Source: an uncultured Bacteroidales bacterium (GTDB lineage Bacteria; Bacteroidota; Bacteroidia; Bacteroidales; Paludibacteraceae). From it: a DNA stretch of 64,000 nt. The position numbers and the translations under genes were made by a program. The DNA lies in NCBI GenBank assembly GCA_900542355.1, contig UQNE01000002.1, positions 1 to 64,000 of the forward strand, in the 5' to 3' direction. Shown piece after piece: positions 15,681-23,997 of the stretch (its first letter is position 1; each line of letters starts with the position of its first letter). The notes below the pieces were generated by a model. That model saw only the letters and a program-made list of their open reading frames with translations, was not told the origin of the DNA and searched no databases.

Positions 15681-16484
15681 TCAGTTATTAAAACGATACG
15701 ACAGTATAATCAGATGATTATATTGATAAGCGTTGGTCAGTTCCATATTACCCGACTTGCGCTTGATGTTCAAATCGCGCTTGTACCCATAGTCAAAGCG
15801 GTAGGTCAGTGCTATACTGTTGCGTTTGTCTATCCGCCAGCGCATCCCCACTTCGGGGCGTATATGGCTCAGATACTGTCCGTATTGCGTTGTGCTACAG
15901 GCGTTTAGATATTCCGTAGGCGCATTGAGCGTATTGGCAAACTCTATGCCTATATGGAACTTCAGCGGCTTCGAGAACATCGAATAGGTGGCTTGCAGAC
16001 GGTGTCGCATACTCAGGTCAACGGCGTTCTTCTCGTTCGGGTTCACCGAGTCGGTTCTGCAGTCCACCAGCAGCCGCTCTCGCAACGACAGTTTCCAACG
16101 GTCGATCTTCACCTGCCCCGTCGCACTCACAAACGCCCTGTGTCGTATATACTCTTTCGGATCGCTCCAACCCTTGTTGCCGTAGATCTTCAGCGTGTAC
16201 CCCGCCTCTAAGTTTAGGTACTCAATCGGCTCATAGTCAAACGCCACCGTGGTGTATGCCCGCGAGAAATAGGCAGGCGAAGTGCCACCTAAGCACGCAC
16301 GCACTTCCTCCTCTATCGACAGCCCCATACCGTAGTTGAACGATTGGTGGAATCCCGCATTCACACGCATCTCTGCCACCTGCTCTCGGGTCGTCTCGTT
16401 GCTCACTATCTCCTGCGCCTGCAATGCTGTCGGCAATGCTATGCAAGCACCTAACACTATGTATATCAGTCGTTTCTTATCCAT
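15681..16484 (-). CDS. DUF2490 outer-membrane protein
   Basis: 267 aa with a signal peptide ending LQAQE. The body is alternating hydrophobic/polar beta strands, with FDYEPIEYLNLEAGYTL, LSLRERLLVDCRTDS, RHRLQATYSMF and a last strand LIILSYRFNN ending in Asn after an aromatic. This is the DUF2490 pattern, thought to be an outer-membrane beta-barrel. It is the last gene of the VTC operon, 12 bp after DUF4956. Its regular pairing with VTC and DUF4956 suggests a surface step for whatever the VTC protein makes, but this is inference. Confidence 0.82.
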   Translation of the reverse strand: MDKKRLIYIVLGACIALPTALQAQEIVSNETTREQVAEMRVNAGFHQSFNYGMGLSIEEEVRACLGGTSPAYFSRAYTTVAFDYEPIEYLNLEAGYTLKIYGNKGWSDPKEYIRHRAFVSATGQVKIDRWKLSLRERLLVDCRTDSVNPNEKNAVDLSMRHRLQATYSMFSKPLKFHIGIEFANTLNAPTEYLNACSTTQYGQYLSHIRPEVGMRWRIDKRNSIALTYRFDYGYKRDLNIKRKSGNMELTNAYQYNHLIILSYRFNN

Positions 16485-16496
16485 ACATCCTCCTTT

Positions 16497-17252
16497 TTAT
16501 CGTGGTTTCACTTGTGAGTCTATCGTGTTGGTTTCGCCCTTGCGGAGCATATAATATACCTTGATATACGCCACATCGCGCAAGAAATCTACATGCCCTA
16601 CCTCAAACGACTCTATCGGTCGCCCGAGTCGCTTCTCTAGGTCGGCTTTCAGTTCCGCCTGACGCTCCGGCACGATGTTTTCTATCTTCTCGTATAGCAC
16701 TATCTTCTGCGAGCGGTGGCTCAGTCCGCGCCAATTCTCAAAGAAAGCGGCTACGCCGAGCAGCAGTATGTTCACCAGCAACAAGTCCGACCAACTCACC
16801 GACATCGCTAATCCGTTGATGACGCTCAACCCTATCAGCACAAACAAGTAGGTCATCTCGCGTATCGGCACCGTCTCCGTGCGGTAGCGTATCATTCCGA
16901 AGATGGCGAATAGACCTAACGCAAAACCTATCTGCAGTTTCACATTGTCGAGCATACAAAGCAGCAGGAACATTGTCGAAGAGAACAGCATAAAGGTAAC
17001 ATAATAGTCCATTCGCTTCGACTTCTTGTAGTAGAGGAAATGCACCAATATCCACGCCACGGCGAAGTTTAGCACAAACCGCACCAGTATGTTCAGTATG
17101 CTGCTGCCGTCAAACAACGGCACCCCCAAGAAGGTCTTGAGTGTCTGCATCGGCACTTGAAACTCCGCGGCAATAGAGGGGTCAAACTCCATCGCCTCTG
17201 CTACGCTGTCAGCCACTTGCCCGGCTGTATTCATATCCATTAGTCCGTCCAT
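16497..17252 (-). CDS. DUF4956 membrane protein
   Basis: 251 aa. Four membrane spans lie between about residues 50 and 155, including ILVRFVLNFAVAWILVHFLY and TFMLFSSTMFLLLCMLDNV. IGFALGLFAIFGMIRYRTET is the most characteristic DUF4956 block. A soluble C-terminal domain (about 170-251) follows. DUF4956 proteins are usually next to a VTC-domain protein, as here (7-bp gap). The biochemical role is unknown. Confidence 0.9.
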   Translation of the reverse strand: MDGLMDMNTAGQVADSVAEAMEFDPSIAAEFQVPMQTLKTFLGVPLFDGSSILNILVRFVLNFAVAWILVHFLYYKKSKRMDYYVTFMLFSSTMFLLLCMLDNVKLQIGFALGLFAIFGMIRYRTETVPIREMTYLFVLIGLSVINGLAMSVSWSDLLLVNILLLGVAAFFENWRGLSHRSQKIVLYEKIENIVPERQAELKADLEKRLGRPIESFEVGHVDFLRDVAYIKVYYMLRKGETNTIDSQVKPR

Positions 17253-17259
17253 ATTCTGT

Positions 17260-18033
17260 TTATTCGTTGGTTGGTTGTTTGGTTGTTTGTTTCATTTTGT
17301 CTAATAGCCGCAACTTCGGGCGGAAGCGGTTGTTCTTCACCTCCGCATTGGTCAGCGCAATGCCGATGCAGTACTTGCTCATCTTCGTCGGCTTAATACG
17401 CAGTTGCCGCAAGATATCGAGCATCTCCGAGGGGCAGTTCCCGTCCCTTTTCAGTTCTATTACCACCAAGTCGCCCAACTCGGCTTTCCGCTTCGTCTGC
17501 ACATTCTCCCATCGCAACCGAGTGTCGATTGTTAGTCGCTCTGTCTTGGCTTTGTTCACCAGGGTAATACGCTCAAAGCGGGTGTGCAACTGCGGTGTCA
17601 AGGTCGCCACATCATACCACGACCGACCGCTCAACCACTCTGTTGCAGCCTCGTCTATGCCGTGTATGTCGTTGTTATTCACCTCAATACGCTTTTTCTT
17701 CGTTCGCCCCGTGTTCGTCTTGTTCTTCACTTCCAAGAACCTCATCCCCGAGTCGATATAGGTGCGTATGCGTATTTTCTGCCGCCGCAGATGTCTGTTG
17801 TGGTGCCATAGATACATCTGCAGGTCGGGCGTGTCGTAGTAGAGCGTGTCATAAGCCGTCAGCCGCTTCCCGTCAAGGTCTTGTATGTAATAGTCCGCCG
17901 TCGCCAAACGCAATATCTCGGGCAGTAGCGTAGCAGGGGCAACAAACTTCGTATCAATACGATTCATCAGTTTAACGCCCGACATCTCACTCAGCGAGAT
18001 TCCCGACATATCACCCATTATCACTTCAAGCAT
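17260..18033 (-). CDS. VTC-domain polyphosphate polymerase-like protein
   Basis: 257 aa. The VTC fold is a tunnel domain of the triphosphate tunnel metalloenzyme type. Basic and acidic tunnel residues are visible: LMNRIDTKFVAP (about 22-33), RRQKIRIRTYIDSG then FLEVKNKTNTGRTKKKRIEV, RLTIDTRLRW, and VVIELKRDG near the end (acidic EL-K strand). In yeast, Vtc4 uses this domain to make polyphosphate from ATP. For bacterial members the substrate is not established. It sits upstream of DUF4956 and DUF2490 and downstream of a small secreted protein; all four genes run from one promoter. Confidence 0.88.
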   Translation of the reverse strand: MLEVIMGDMSGISLSEMSGVKLMNRIDTKFVAPATLLPEILRLATADYYIQDLDGKRLTAYDTLYYDTPDLQMYLWHHNRHLRRQKIRIRTYIDSGMRFLEVKNKTNTGRTKKKRIEVNNNDIHGIDEAATEWLSGRSWYDVATLTPQLHTRFERITLVNKAKTERLTIDTRLRWENVQTKRKAELGDLVVIELKRDGNCPSEMLDILRQLRIKPTKMSKYCIGIALTNAEVKNNRFRPKLRLLDKMKQTTKQPTNE

Positions 18034-18064
18034 ACACCGCTGTTATTCCACCAATCCTACTCCG

Positions 18065-18493
18065 TCAATCGTCGCTAAAGGCATACTCAAACACCTTCAC
18101 CGAATACAGTTTGCCATTGGGCAGGTAGTTGTATTGTTTCTTCTTTGTGCCGTTGGCGTTGTATTCATATTTGCGAATGCGCACAGGCTTGTCTTTGTCG
18201 TTGTACACCACCTCGCGCGACACAAACCCTTCCTCGTTGTATTCTGTCGTAACGCGCTGCACCTGCCCATAAGTGGCATACTCCGTTTCCTCCACCTTGC
18301 GTCCCAGCGAGTCATACACCGTTACATGGTCCAACCAGCGCGTCTTCGCTTTGGCATCCGTGTTCCACTCCTTGATGGTCAGGTTCTTGCGCTTGGCACG
18401 CTTCGCCAAGGTCTCAGGCGACACATCCGCCATCGCTACTGTCGGCAGCAGCAATAGCAGACATACCATATACAATAATCGGCTTGTTTTCAT
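18065..18493 (-). CDS. secreted protein with RHS/MORN-like repeats (142 aa)
   Basis: Signal peptide ending VAMAD. The mature part has short repeats of the toxin-antitoxin-immunity/RHS-like beta-hairpin kind: VYDSLGRKVEETEY, TTEYNEEGFVSREVVYND, YEYNANGTKKKQYNYL and LPNGKLYSVKVFEYAF. Function is unknown. It is the first gene of the VTC operon and might bind or escort the product at the cell surface (inference from position). Predicted leader is about 14 nt. Confidence 0.75.
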   Translation of the reverse strand: MKTSRLLYMVCLLLLLPTVAMADVSPETLAKRAKRKNLTIKEWNTDAKAKTRWLDHVTVYDSLGRKVEETEYATYGQVQRVTTEYNEEGFVSREVVYNDKDKPVRIRKYEYNANGTKKKQYNYLPNGKLYSVKVFEYAFSDD

Positions 18494-18513
18494 TAGGCTT
18501 TATTTTTAGAATA

Positions 18514-18521
18514 CAAATATA
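18514..18521 (-). promoter_or_regulatory. -7 element of the VTC operon
   Basis: TATATTTG on the minus strand, with GTTTGCACG about 20-30 bp upstream. It drives the four genes at 18493-15681. Confidence 0.65.
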
Positions 18522-18765
18522 GTACTTATTTTTGACTCGTGCAAACATTCTGCATATTTCCTGCATAAATACAGCAAATAGTTCATTTTCGTATGTGTTT
18601 TTTGCATATTTCGTTATTTCTACAATCAAACATCCACTTCCAAAATGCCGAGACTGCACCGCATGTGTTTCGTATGCTGTTTGGCGTATAGCGCATACAG
18701 ATAATGCGTAGCGTATAGCGATAGTATAGTAGTATGCACACACCATATAGTTTGGTAGATAGTGT

Positions 18766-18919
18766 TATATGTAAGTAAAAACGCCGTTCTGCTTTCTTTT
18801 TGTCAAACAGACCATAAGCCGTTTTTGTCGAAACCTTGTCGAGACCTAATCGAGACCTAACGCACACTTCGCTAATACCATTTTGATACTCAGAACGGCA
18901 AATCGCAAACAAAATGTCG
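18766..18919. repeat. iteron element, copy A
   Basis: Begins TATATGTAAGTAAAAAC. 11-bp units run from about 18824 to 18863: TTGTCGAAACC, TTGTCGAGACC, TAATCGAGACC. They lie between GCCGTTCTG (18783-18791) and its inverse CAGAACGGC (18891-18899). A weaker CATTTTG/CAAAATG pair lies at 18879 and 18909. It is a homologue of copy B at 42539. The rest of the 18494-19197 gap has a promoter and spacer repeat copy 6, and I see no gene in it. Confidence 0.75.
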
Positions 18920-19059
18920 AACTAAAGCCTGCGCAGCAGCAATCTCTCCCCACCAAGTATTCGGTACAAAAGAATGAGTTTTAATGGTCTTTTAATGGCA
19001 ATTAATGGAGAACATAGAGTATTTATGGAAGAAAGTGCTTAACATGGATAGAACGAAAT

Positions 19060-19224
19060 TAATGTCTAATTACATGGTAATTATATGTTTTCTTGTCCCT
19101 ACAGCGCAATGTCTTTTTATATGGCAATTATATGTTTCCTCAGTCCCCGTCCCGCACATCCCCTCCTATGGAGGGGCTTGGAGAGGTTCATTATGCATTA
19201 TGTATTCTTCATTATGCATTGACT
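19060..19224. repeat. compound spacer repeat, copy 6 (orphan)
   Basis: TCTAATTACATGGTAATTAT, TTTTTATATGGCAATTATAT, CCCGCACATCCCCTCCTATG, GGAGGGGCTTGGAGAGGTTC, then TTATGCATTATGTATTCTTC. It is far from the phage-like genes and overlaps the end of the glycosyltransferase gene. Confidence 0.65.
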
Positions 19225-20148
19225 TAAGTATTCTTGCTCCGGCTGCCCGGGGGTAGGTATCAACTCCGCACGAGACAGCACGCCGAGTGCATGTAGATCC
19301 ATAATCGTAGAATAGCCCGAGCGGGCAATGATATGCTTAGCAGAGAGCAGAGCCGCTGCCATATCCGTGTCATTCAGGTGCGGTACTATCGTGATATTCG
19401 TATGCGAAAGGCAAGTCGCCGCTTTGCCGACCTGCCCCTGCACGATCAACACCCGCTCTGCCGACCGGGCATATCGGCGGATAATCCTCTCTTCCAGCAT
19501 AGTGCGCTGAGGCTCCAATCCGCTCAGCACCGCCACTACATCATAGCCGCTAAAACGGCTGTCGATATGCATTTCGGCGCAGCCCTCAAAGCGCGACAAA
19601 GTGCCGATATAGCGCACACGCGTGTCGCTCGGCAGATGATGACTCAGGTCGCCGCTCAGCCCGTCTTGCTCCCTGTCGGGCACCCATACCTCATCATAGT
19701 GCCGATACACCGCCCGATGAAGGTGCCTAACCAACGGCTCCAACCTGCGCCAACGCTGAGGCAGGAAAATGCGCAGTTGGTGAGTGATATACACGCAGCG
19801 AGTACCCGATGTCCAAAGCCCGAAACGGTTGTCGGAGATAACCAAATCGAACTTCTCTTCCGCCTCATATCGCCGCAGCAACCGATGGTCTTGCACCGAG
19901 AATCCCACTATCTTCGGCAGTGCTCGTACCATAGCCCATACTTGGCTGTCGCGCTTAGAGTACATCAAGCGCAACGCCCCGAGTGGCAACACGCGCAGGG
20001 TAGGGAAGTGGCGGCGCAGTAGCAACAGACTCTCGCCGTCACCGCCCAACACCACCTCGTCCCCTTGGACAAGATAGTGCCGAATGAGAGGGATACAGCG
20101 GGACGCGTGACCCAATCCCCAGTTGAGCGGAGCAACCAATACTTTCAC
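19198..20148 (-). CDS. MurG-like glycosyltransferase, C-terminus replaced by repeat
   Basis: 316 aa. GT-B-fold protein of the GT28/MurG-like group: LVAPLNWGLGHASRCIPLIR (N-terminal nucleotide-sugar transferase loop), FDLVISDNRFGLW, then the C-terminal domain with VVAVLSGLEPQR, IVPHLNDTDMAAALLSAKHI and ARSGYSTIMDLHALG, the usual donor-binding segment. PTPGQPEQEYL is the usual region before a last helix. Instead of that helix the protein ends QCIMKNT, encoded by the repeat sequence. Known relatives continue about 20-40 residues, as far as I recall. Activity after this loss is uncertain. Substrate unknown. Confidence 0.78.
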   Translation of the reverse strand: MKVLVAPLNWGLGHASRCIPLIRHYLVQGDEVVLGGDGESLLLLRRHFPTLRVLPLGALRLMYSKRDSQVWAMVRALPKIVGFSVQDHRLLRRYEAEEKFDLVISDNRFGLWTSGTRCVYITHQLRIFLPQRWRRLEPLVRHLHRAVYRHYDEVWVPDREQDGLSGDLSHHLPSDTRVRYIGTLSRFEGCAEMHIDSRFSGYDVVAVLSGLEPQRTMLEERIIRRYARSAERVLIVQGQVGKAATCLSHTNITIVPHLNDTDMAAALLSAKHIIARSGYSTIMDLHALGVLSRAELIPTPGQPEQEYLSQCIMKNT

Positions 20149-20240
20149 GGCAAGTAGTGAATAATCAGATGGGTAAGTGGTTAGTAATCAGATAAATAAA
20201 TCGCGGATAATCTGCTTTACTACAAAGGCAAAAACACGGC

Positions 20241-21008
20241 CTATGCAGAGATAATCACATGATACCCTTTCTCTATCAGCGGCGCAGCGATAGCCTCCAT
20301 TTCCTGTCGTGCTATCTTCTCAAGTGTCGGCACGGGTGTTGCACGGTCAATCACATACATCATCACCTCCCGCGGGTGCAGTCGCTCCACGGCCTCATAC
20401 CACGCCGCCACTTCCTCGGGCGTCGTGTTGTCGATAGGCTTACCCAAATGCTCTCCGCGTAAGAAACAGGTCTGAAGAATAAAATCGCCCCCAAACTGCA
20501 ATAGATACTGCTCTATCTGCTCTACTGTAAGTGATTGATTTACAGGCTGGTCGATACGCCGCATCGTCTCGTCTATGGCTGAGTCGAGTTTCAGAATACG
20601 GTTATCACACAGCCGCAGAGCCTCTACCACATCCTCTCTGCCGAGTTGGGTGGAGTTGGACAGCACCGATACTTTAGCACCGGGGCAGTACTTGTCCCGC
20701 AAACCCACTGTATCACGGATAATACCCAAGAAATCGGGGTGCAGTGTTGGCTCACCGTTGCCGCTGAAAGTAATCACATCGGGGCGAACATCCTCGCTTT
20801 GTAGGACCTGCAGTTTGCGCTCCAACGCCGCTCTCACCTCCTCGCGGGTCGGCAATACGGGGTGAGAAACAGGCTTGTTAAATCCGCATTCGCAATACAC
20901 ACAATCGAAGGTGCAGAGTTTGTGCTGCAACGGCATCACTTCCATTCCGAGCGACACGCCCAAACGACGCGAATGAATCGGACCATAGACTATCTCCGAA
21001 AAAAGCAT
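20241..21008 (-). CDS. radical SAM protein
   Basis: 255 aa. The radical SAM cluster motif is CTFDCVYCECG (about residues 32-42; C-x3-C-x2-C). FSGNGEPTLHPDF follows (about 81-93, SAM-binding GNGEP), then VSVLSNSTQL. The N-terminus IVYGPIHSRRLGVSLG is typical of a conserved subfamily related to wyosine/ pyruvate formate-lyase activase-like radical SAM proteins found in Bacteroidota and other anaerobes. Substrate is not known. It directly precedes the end of dnaG (12 bp). Confidence 0.85.
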   Translation of the reverse strand: MLFSEIVYGPIHSRRLGVSLGMEVMPLQHKLCTFDCVYCECGFNKPVSHPVLPTREEVRAALERKLQVLQSEDVRPDVITFSGNGEPTLHPDFLGIIRDTVGLRDKYCPGAKVSVLSNSTQLGREDVVEALRLCDNRILKLDSAIDETMRRIDQPVNQSLTVEQIEQYLLQFGGDFILQTCFLRGEHLGKPIDNTTPEEVAAWYEAVERLHPREVMMYVIDRATPVPTLEKIARQEMEAIAAPLIEKGYHVIISA

Positions 21009-21019
21009 ATTTGTATAGG

Positions 21020-23110
21020 TTATAAGATGACGCGGTTTCCTAATTGCTTACAGAGCGCATTGCGTACATCGAGCAGTTGTGCCGACGCGGCAATAAGGGC
21101 TTTCTGTTGCTCCCAATCGCCCACTACCTTCATCTGTTGCTCTACCTCATCGATGCGCTGCTCCACAATGGTCAGTTTGATTTCGAGCAACATACGCGTA
21201 ACTAATTCTTGCAGTCGATCCGCATCATCATCGGTTTCTTCCACTTCCTGCACCACATTCTCCGAAATGCTCTGCTTGGCATAGATACGGCTCAGTTGAT
21301 ATTGGTCGGCTATCAGTTTGATAGCCAATGTACTGATTTCGTTGTCGGGGTGGAACTTATAGTAGTTCTCTGCTACAAAGTTCTCATCGTGGCAATGAGC
21401 AGTGTACTCATCTGCTATCTTTTGGAATAACGCATTGGGGGCACTGATACCGTCAGCCGACAGTTGCGACAATATATACTCGCCTGTTTGAATAAAAGTC
21501 CCGTCGGCTTGTGCATAGAGGGGGCGCTCGCCATACCGCACTATCAACTGCAATAGGTTGCGATAGTTCTCCGTCAGTTTATTCTCTTTCTTTGATAGGG
21601 CTCTCGGCTGAGTCGGCGGGGTAGGTTGTGCCCCTTGTTGCCCGTTCGCCTGTTCGCTTTGTTGTCCTCCTTGTTGCCCCGCCTGTCCCCCTTGCTCCGT
21701 CTGTGCTGCACTTGCAGCGGCAAGCGCTGCAATGCGTTCTTTGTTTTCTCGCTCCTTAATGATTCCTTGTATATACTCTTGTCGCTTACGCGCTACCTCG
21801 CGGCTGAGCAACTGCTCATTGATTTGCAGTTTTCCGGCAGCGTCCTGGACATACACTTGACGAGTGATATTATCAGGAATGAGGGAGAGGTTTTCCGCTA
21901 TCTCCGTTATCAACTTGGCTCGTTGCTCAGGGTCGTTGCCTGTTTCCTCTTTCATGCGTGCTATCTTAAAGCGAATAAAGTCCGTCTGATGCTCCTCTAT
22001 ATAGGCTATAAAATCAGACGCATTATGGTGCTGAGCATACGAGTCGGGGTCTTCACCATCGGGTAGAACTACTACCTTAATGTTGAATCCTTCCTTCAGA
22101 AACATATCTACACCTCGCTCTGCGGCGTGAATACCGGCAGCGTCGCCATCATATAAAATGGTGATATTATTTGTATAGTTCTTTATGAGTCTCACATGTT
22201 GCTCAGTCAGTGCCGTGCCACCGCTTGCCACCACATTCTCTATACCCGATTGGTGCATGGAAATCACATCCATCTGCCCTTCTACCAAAAAGCATCGGTC
22301 GTGTTTTTTTATCGCATTTTTGGCTAAAAACAACCCGTATAGTTCGTTGGTCTTGGAGTAGATAAGCGACCCCGGAGAATTGACATACTTGCCTACATTC
22401 TCTTTCTTGCGCATGATACGCCCTGCAAACGCCACTATCTTGCCGTTCTGGGCCTGTATAGGAAACATCACTCGGTCGCGAAAACGGTCGTATATCCGCC
22501 CGTCTGCGCTCTTACCGCATACCCCTGTACCCGTGCTCTTATTCTCGCCCGATGCGGGGTCATTGATGATAAATTTCTCATCAAACCCTTGTGTCTTGAG
22601 GGCTTGCGCAAGCGGACTGCCTTTCTCCGGCGAATAGCCGAGTTGGAACTTACGAATAATATCATCGCGCAGTCCGCGCTCATGGAAGTATGCCAAACCT
22701 ATCGCCTGCCCTTCGGGCGTGTCCCATAGTTGCGACTGAAACCAGCGATTGCAGAAGTCATTGACAACAAACATCGACTCTCTATCGTCTTGGCGTTGTT
22801 GCTCCTCGGCAGTCAGTTCACGCTCCTGTATCTCAATGTGGTACTTATTGGCAATCTTCTTTACCGCCTCCACAAACGAGCATTGGTCTATCTGCATTAC
22901 AAAATTAACCGCATGTCCGGCAGCACCGCAACCAAAGCATTTATAGATGCCTTTGCTCGGACTGACGGTAAACGAACCCGTCTTCTCATCGTGGAACGGA
23001 CATAGGCCGATCAAGTTGGCACCACGCCGCTTGAGCGTAACATAATCACCTACTACCTCCTCTATCTTGGCAGTGGCAAATACTCTATCTAATGTCTCGC
23101 GAGGTATCAC
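21020..23110 (-). CDS. dnaG: DNA primase
   Basis: Makes RNA primers for chromosome replication. 696 aa with GTG start (VIPRETLDRVF). The zinc-binding domain shows GLCPFHDEKTGSF and YKCFGCG (about 36-65). The RNA polymerase domain includes VMFPIQAQNGKIVAFAGRIM (about 213-232). TOPRIM residues are in FLVEGQMDVISMHQSG and ILYDGDAAG. A Gln/Gly-rich linker (about 460-500, QGGQAGQQGGQQSEQANGQQ) separates it from the C-terminal helicase-binding domain. It is monocistronic or followed by the radical SAM gene. Confidence 0.96.
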   Translation of the reverse strand: MIPRETLDRVFATAKIEEVVGDYVTLKRRGANLIGLCPFHDEKTGSFTVSPSKGIYKCFGCGAAGHAVNFVMQIDQCSFVEAVKKIANKYHIEIQERELTAEEQQRQDDRESMFVVNDFCNRWFQSQLWDTPEGQAIGLAYFHERGLRDDIIRKFQLGYSPEKGSPLAQALKTQGFDEKFIINDPASGENKSTGTGVCGKSADGRIYDRFRDRVMFPIQAQNGKIVAFAGRIMRKKENVGKYVNSPGSLIYSKTNELYGLFLAKNAIKKHDRCFLVEGQMDVISMHQSGIENVVASGGTALTEQHVRLIKNYTNNITILYDGDAAGIHAAERGVDMFLKEGFNIKVVVLPDGEDPDSYAQHHNASDFIAYIEEHQTDFIRFKIARMKEETGNDPEQRAKLITEIAENLSLIPDNITRQVYVQDAAGKLQINEQLLSREVARKRQEYIQGIIKERENKERIAALAAASAAQTEQGGQAGQQGGQQSEQANGQQGAQPTPPTQPRALSKKENKLTENYRNLLQLIVRYGERPLYAQADGTFIQTGEYILSQLSADGISAPNALFQKIADEYTAHCHDENFVAENYYKFHPDNEISTLAIKLIADQYQLSRIYAKQSISENVVQEVEETDDDADRLQELVTRMLLEIKLTIVEQRIDEVEQQMKVVGDWEQQKALIAASAQLLDVRNALCKQLGNRVIL

Positions 23111-23247
23111 CGAAACAACAAATTAAGAAGTTAATGAAGAATTAAGAGCGCAAAGCCGACAATTGATTGTTCCTATCATCGCAATATGGCAAGGCAACAC
23201 TAACAATACTAATGAGCAATATCAATCACTATTTGTAGTGTTACCGA

Positions 23248-23985
23248 TTATTTCTGCCAAAGATAGATACCTATCTTGATGTTCCATTGGTCAAGTCGTC
23301 CGCGTGTGCGGCGGTCGGTGGCGAAGCCCATCTGGTTAAAGTTGCTGTTCTTGTATGGATTAACAAGTCCGAAATCATATCCGCCACGCAAGAAATAGCG
23401 TTGATACTGGAAACCAAGTCCTACCCCCCAGGTTACATTAAAGCGGTTCAAGTCGCGACTCAATTCTGCATCCTTGTAGTCAAAAAGCGAATAGGAGAGT
23501 TTTTGGTTATTCTCATTGTCCCAATTACGCTCAAATACTTTCTCGTCCATTGCAACGGCGCATTGTACGGAAGGCCCTGTATAGAGTATCAGATAGGTCG
23601 ATTGCGCTATCTCAAACTTGTACTGCCAATCTACAAACACTTCTAACTGATGATAGGTTGTCTTGCTGCGTGTCTGAGGGTAGGTGGCAAAAGCACTATT
23701 CTGACGCCAATTAGTTTGCCCTTGTGCAAAGGTATAGTTGATACCGATACTCGACCCGAAACCTTTGATATAGGTGGCGTCATACACAAAACCTACTTTC
23801 AGACCATTCAGCACGGTCGTATTTACCAGAGAGTCGTTATTATAGCGTGTGTCGGGCGAGTTGAGGCGTAGTACGGGTTGCGCAAAACCGATGTGAAAAC
23901 CAAAGCCCTGCGGCAGATCTTGAGCAAAGAGAGAACAAGCAACCAAAGCAAAAAGCAAAGAGAATGTAAAGCGTTTCATATTCAT
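23248..23985 (-). CDS. outer-membrane beta-barrel protein (PorT-like)
   Basis: 245 aa with signal peptide ending SLFAQ. Eight or so amphipathic strands, e.g. FGFHIGFAQPVLRL, GLKVGFVYDATYIKGFGSSI, LEVFVDWQYKF, VGLGFQYQRYFLRGGYDFGL and a last strand WNIKIGIYLWQ ending in an aromatic residue. It fits the outer-membrane beta-barrel (OMP_b-brl_2, PorT-like) families. It lies directly after the OstA-like gene (12 bp), so it is probably in the same transcript as the two envelope genes upstream. Confidence 0.8.
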   Translation of the reverse strand: MNMKRFTFSLLFALVACSLFAQDLPQGFGFHIGFAQPVLRLNSPDTRYNNDSLVNTTVLNGLKVGFVYDATYIKGFGSSIGINYTFAQGQTNWRQNSAFATYPQTRSKTTYHQLEVFVDWQYKFEIAQSTYLILYTGPSVQCAVAMDEKVFERNWDNENNQKLSYSLFDYKDAELSRDLNRFNVTWGVGLGFQYQRYFLRGGYDFGLVNPYKNSNFNQMGFATDRRTRGRLDQWNIKIGIYLWQK

Positions 23986-23997
23986 GTAAATAATGGG

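Noticed and set aside
18824..18863. Iterons as a CRISPR array
   Set aside because: The period is 11 bp with no spacers, and no cas genes are present.
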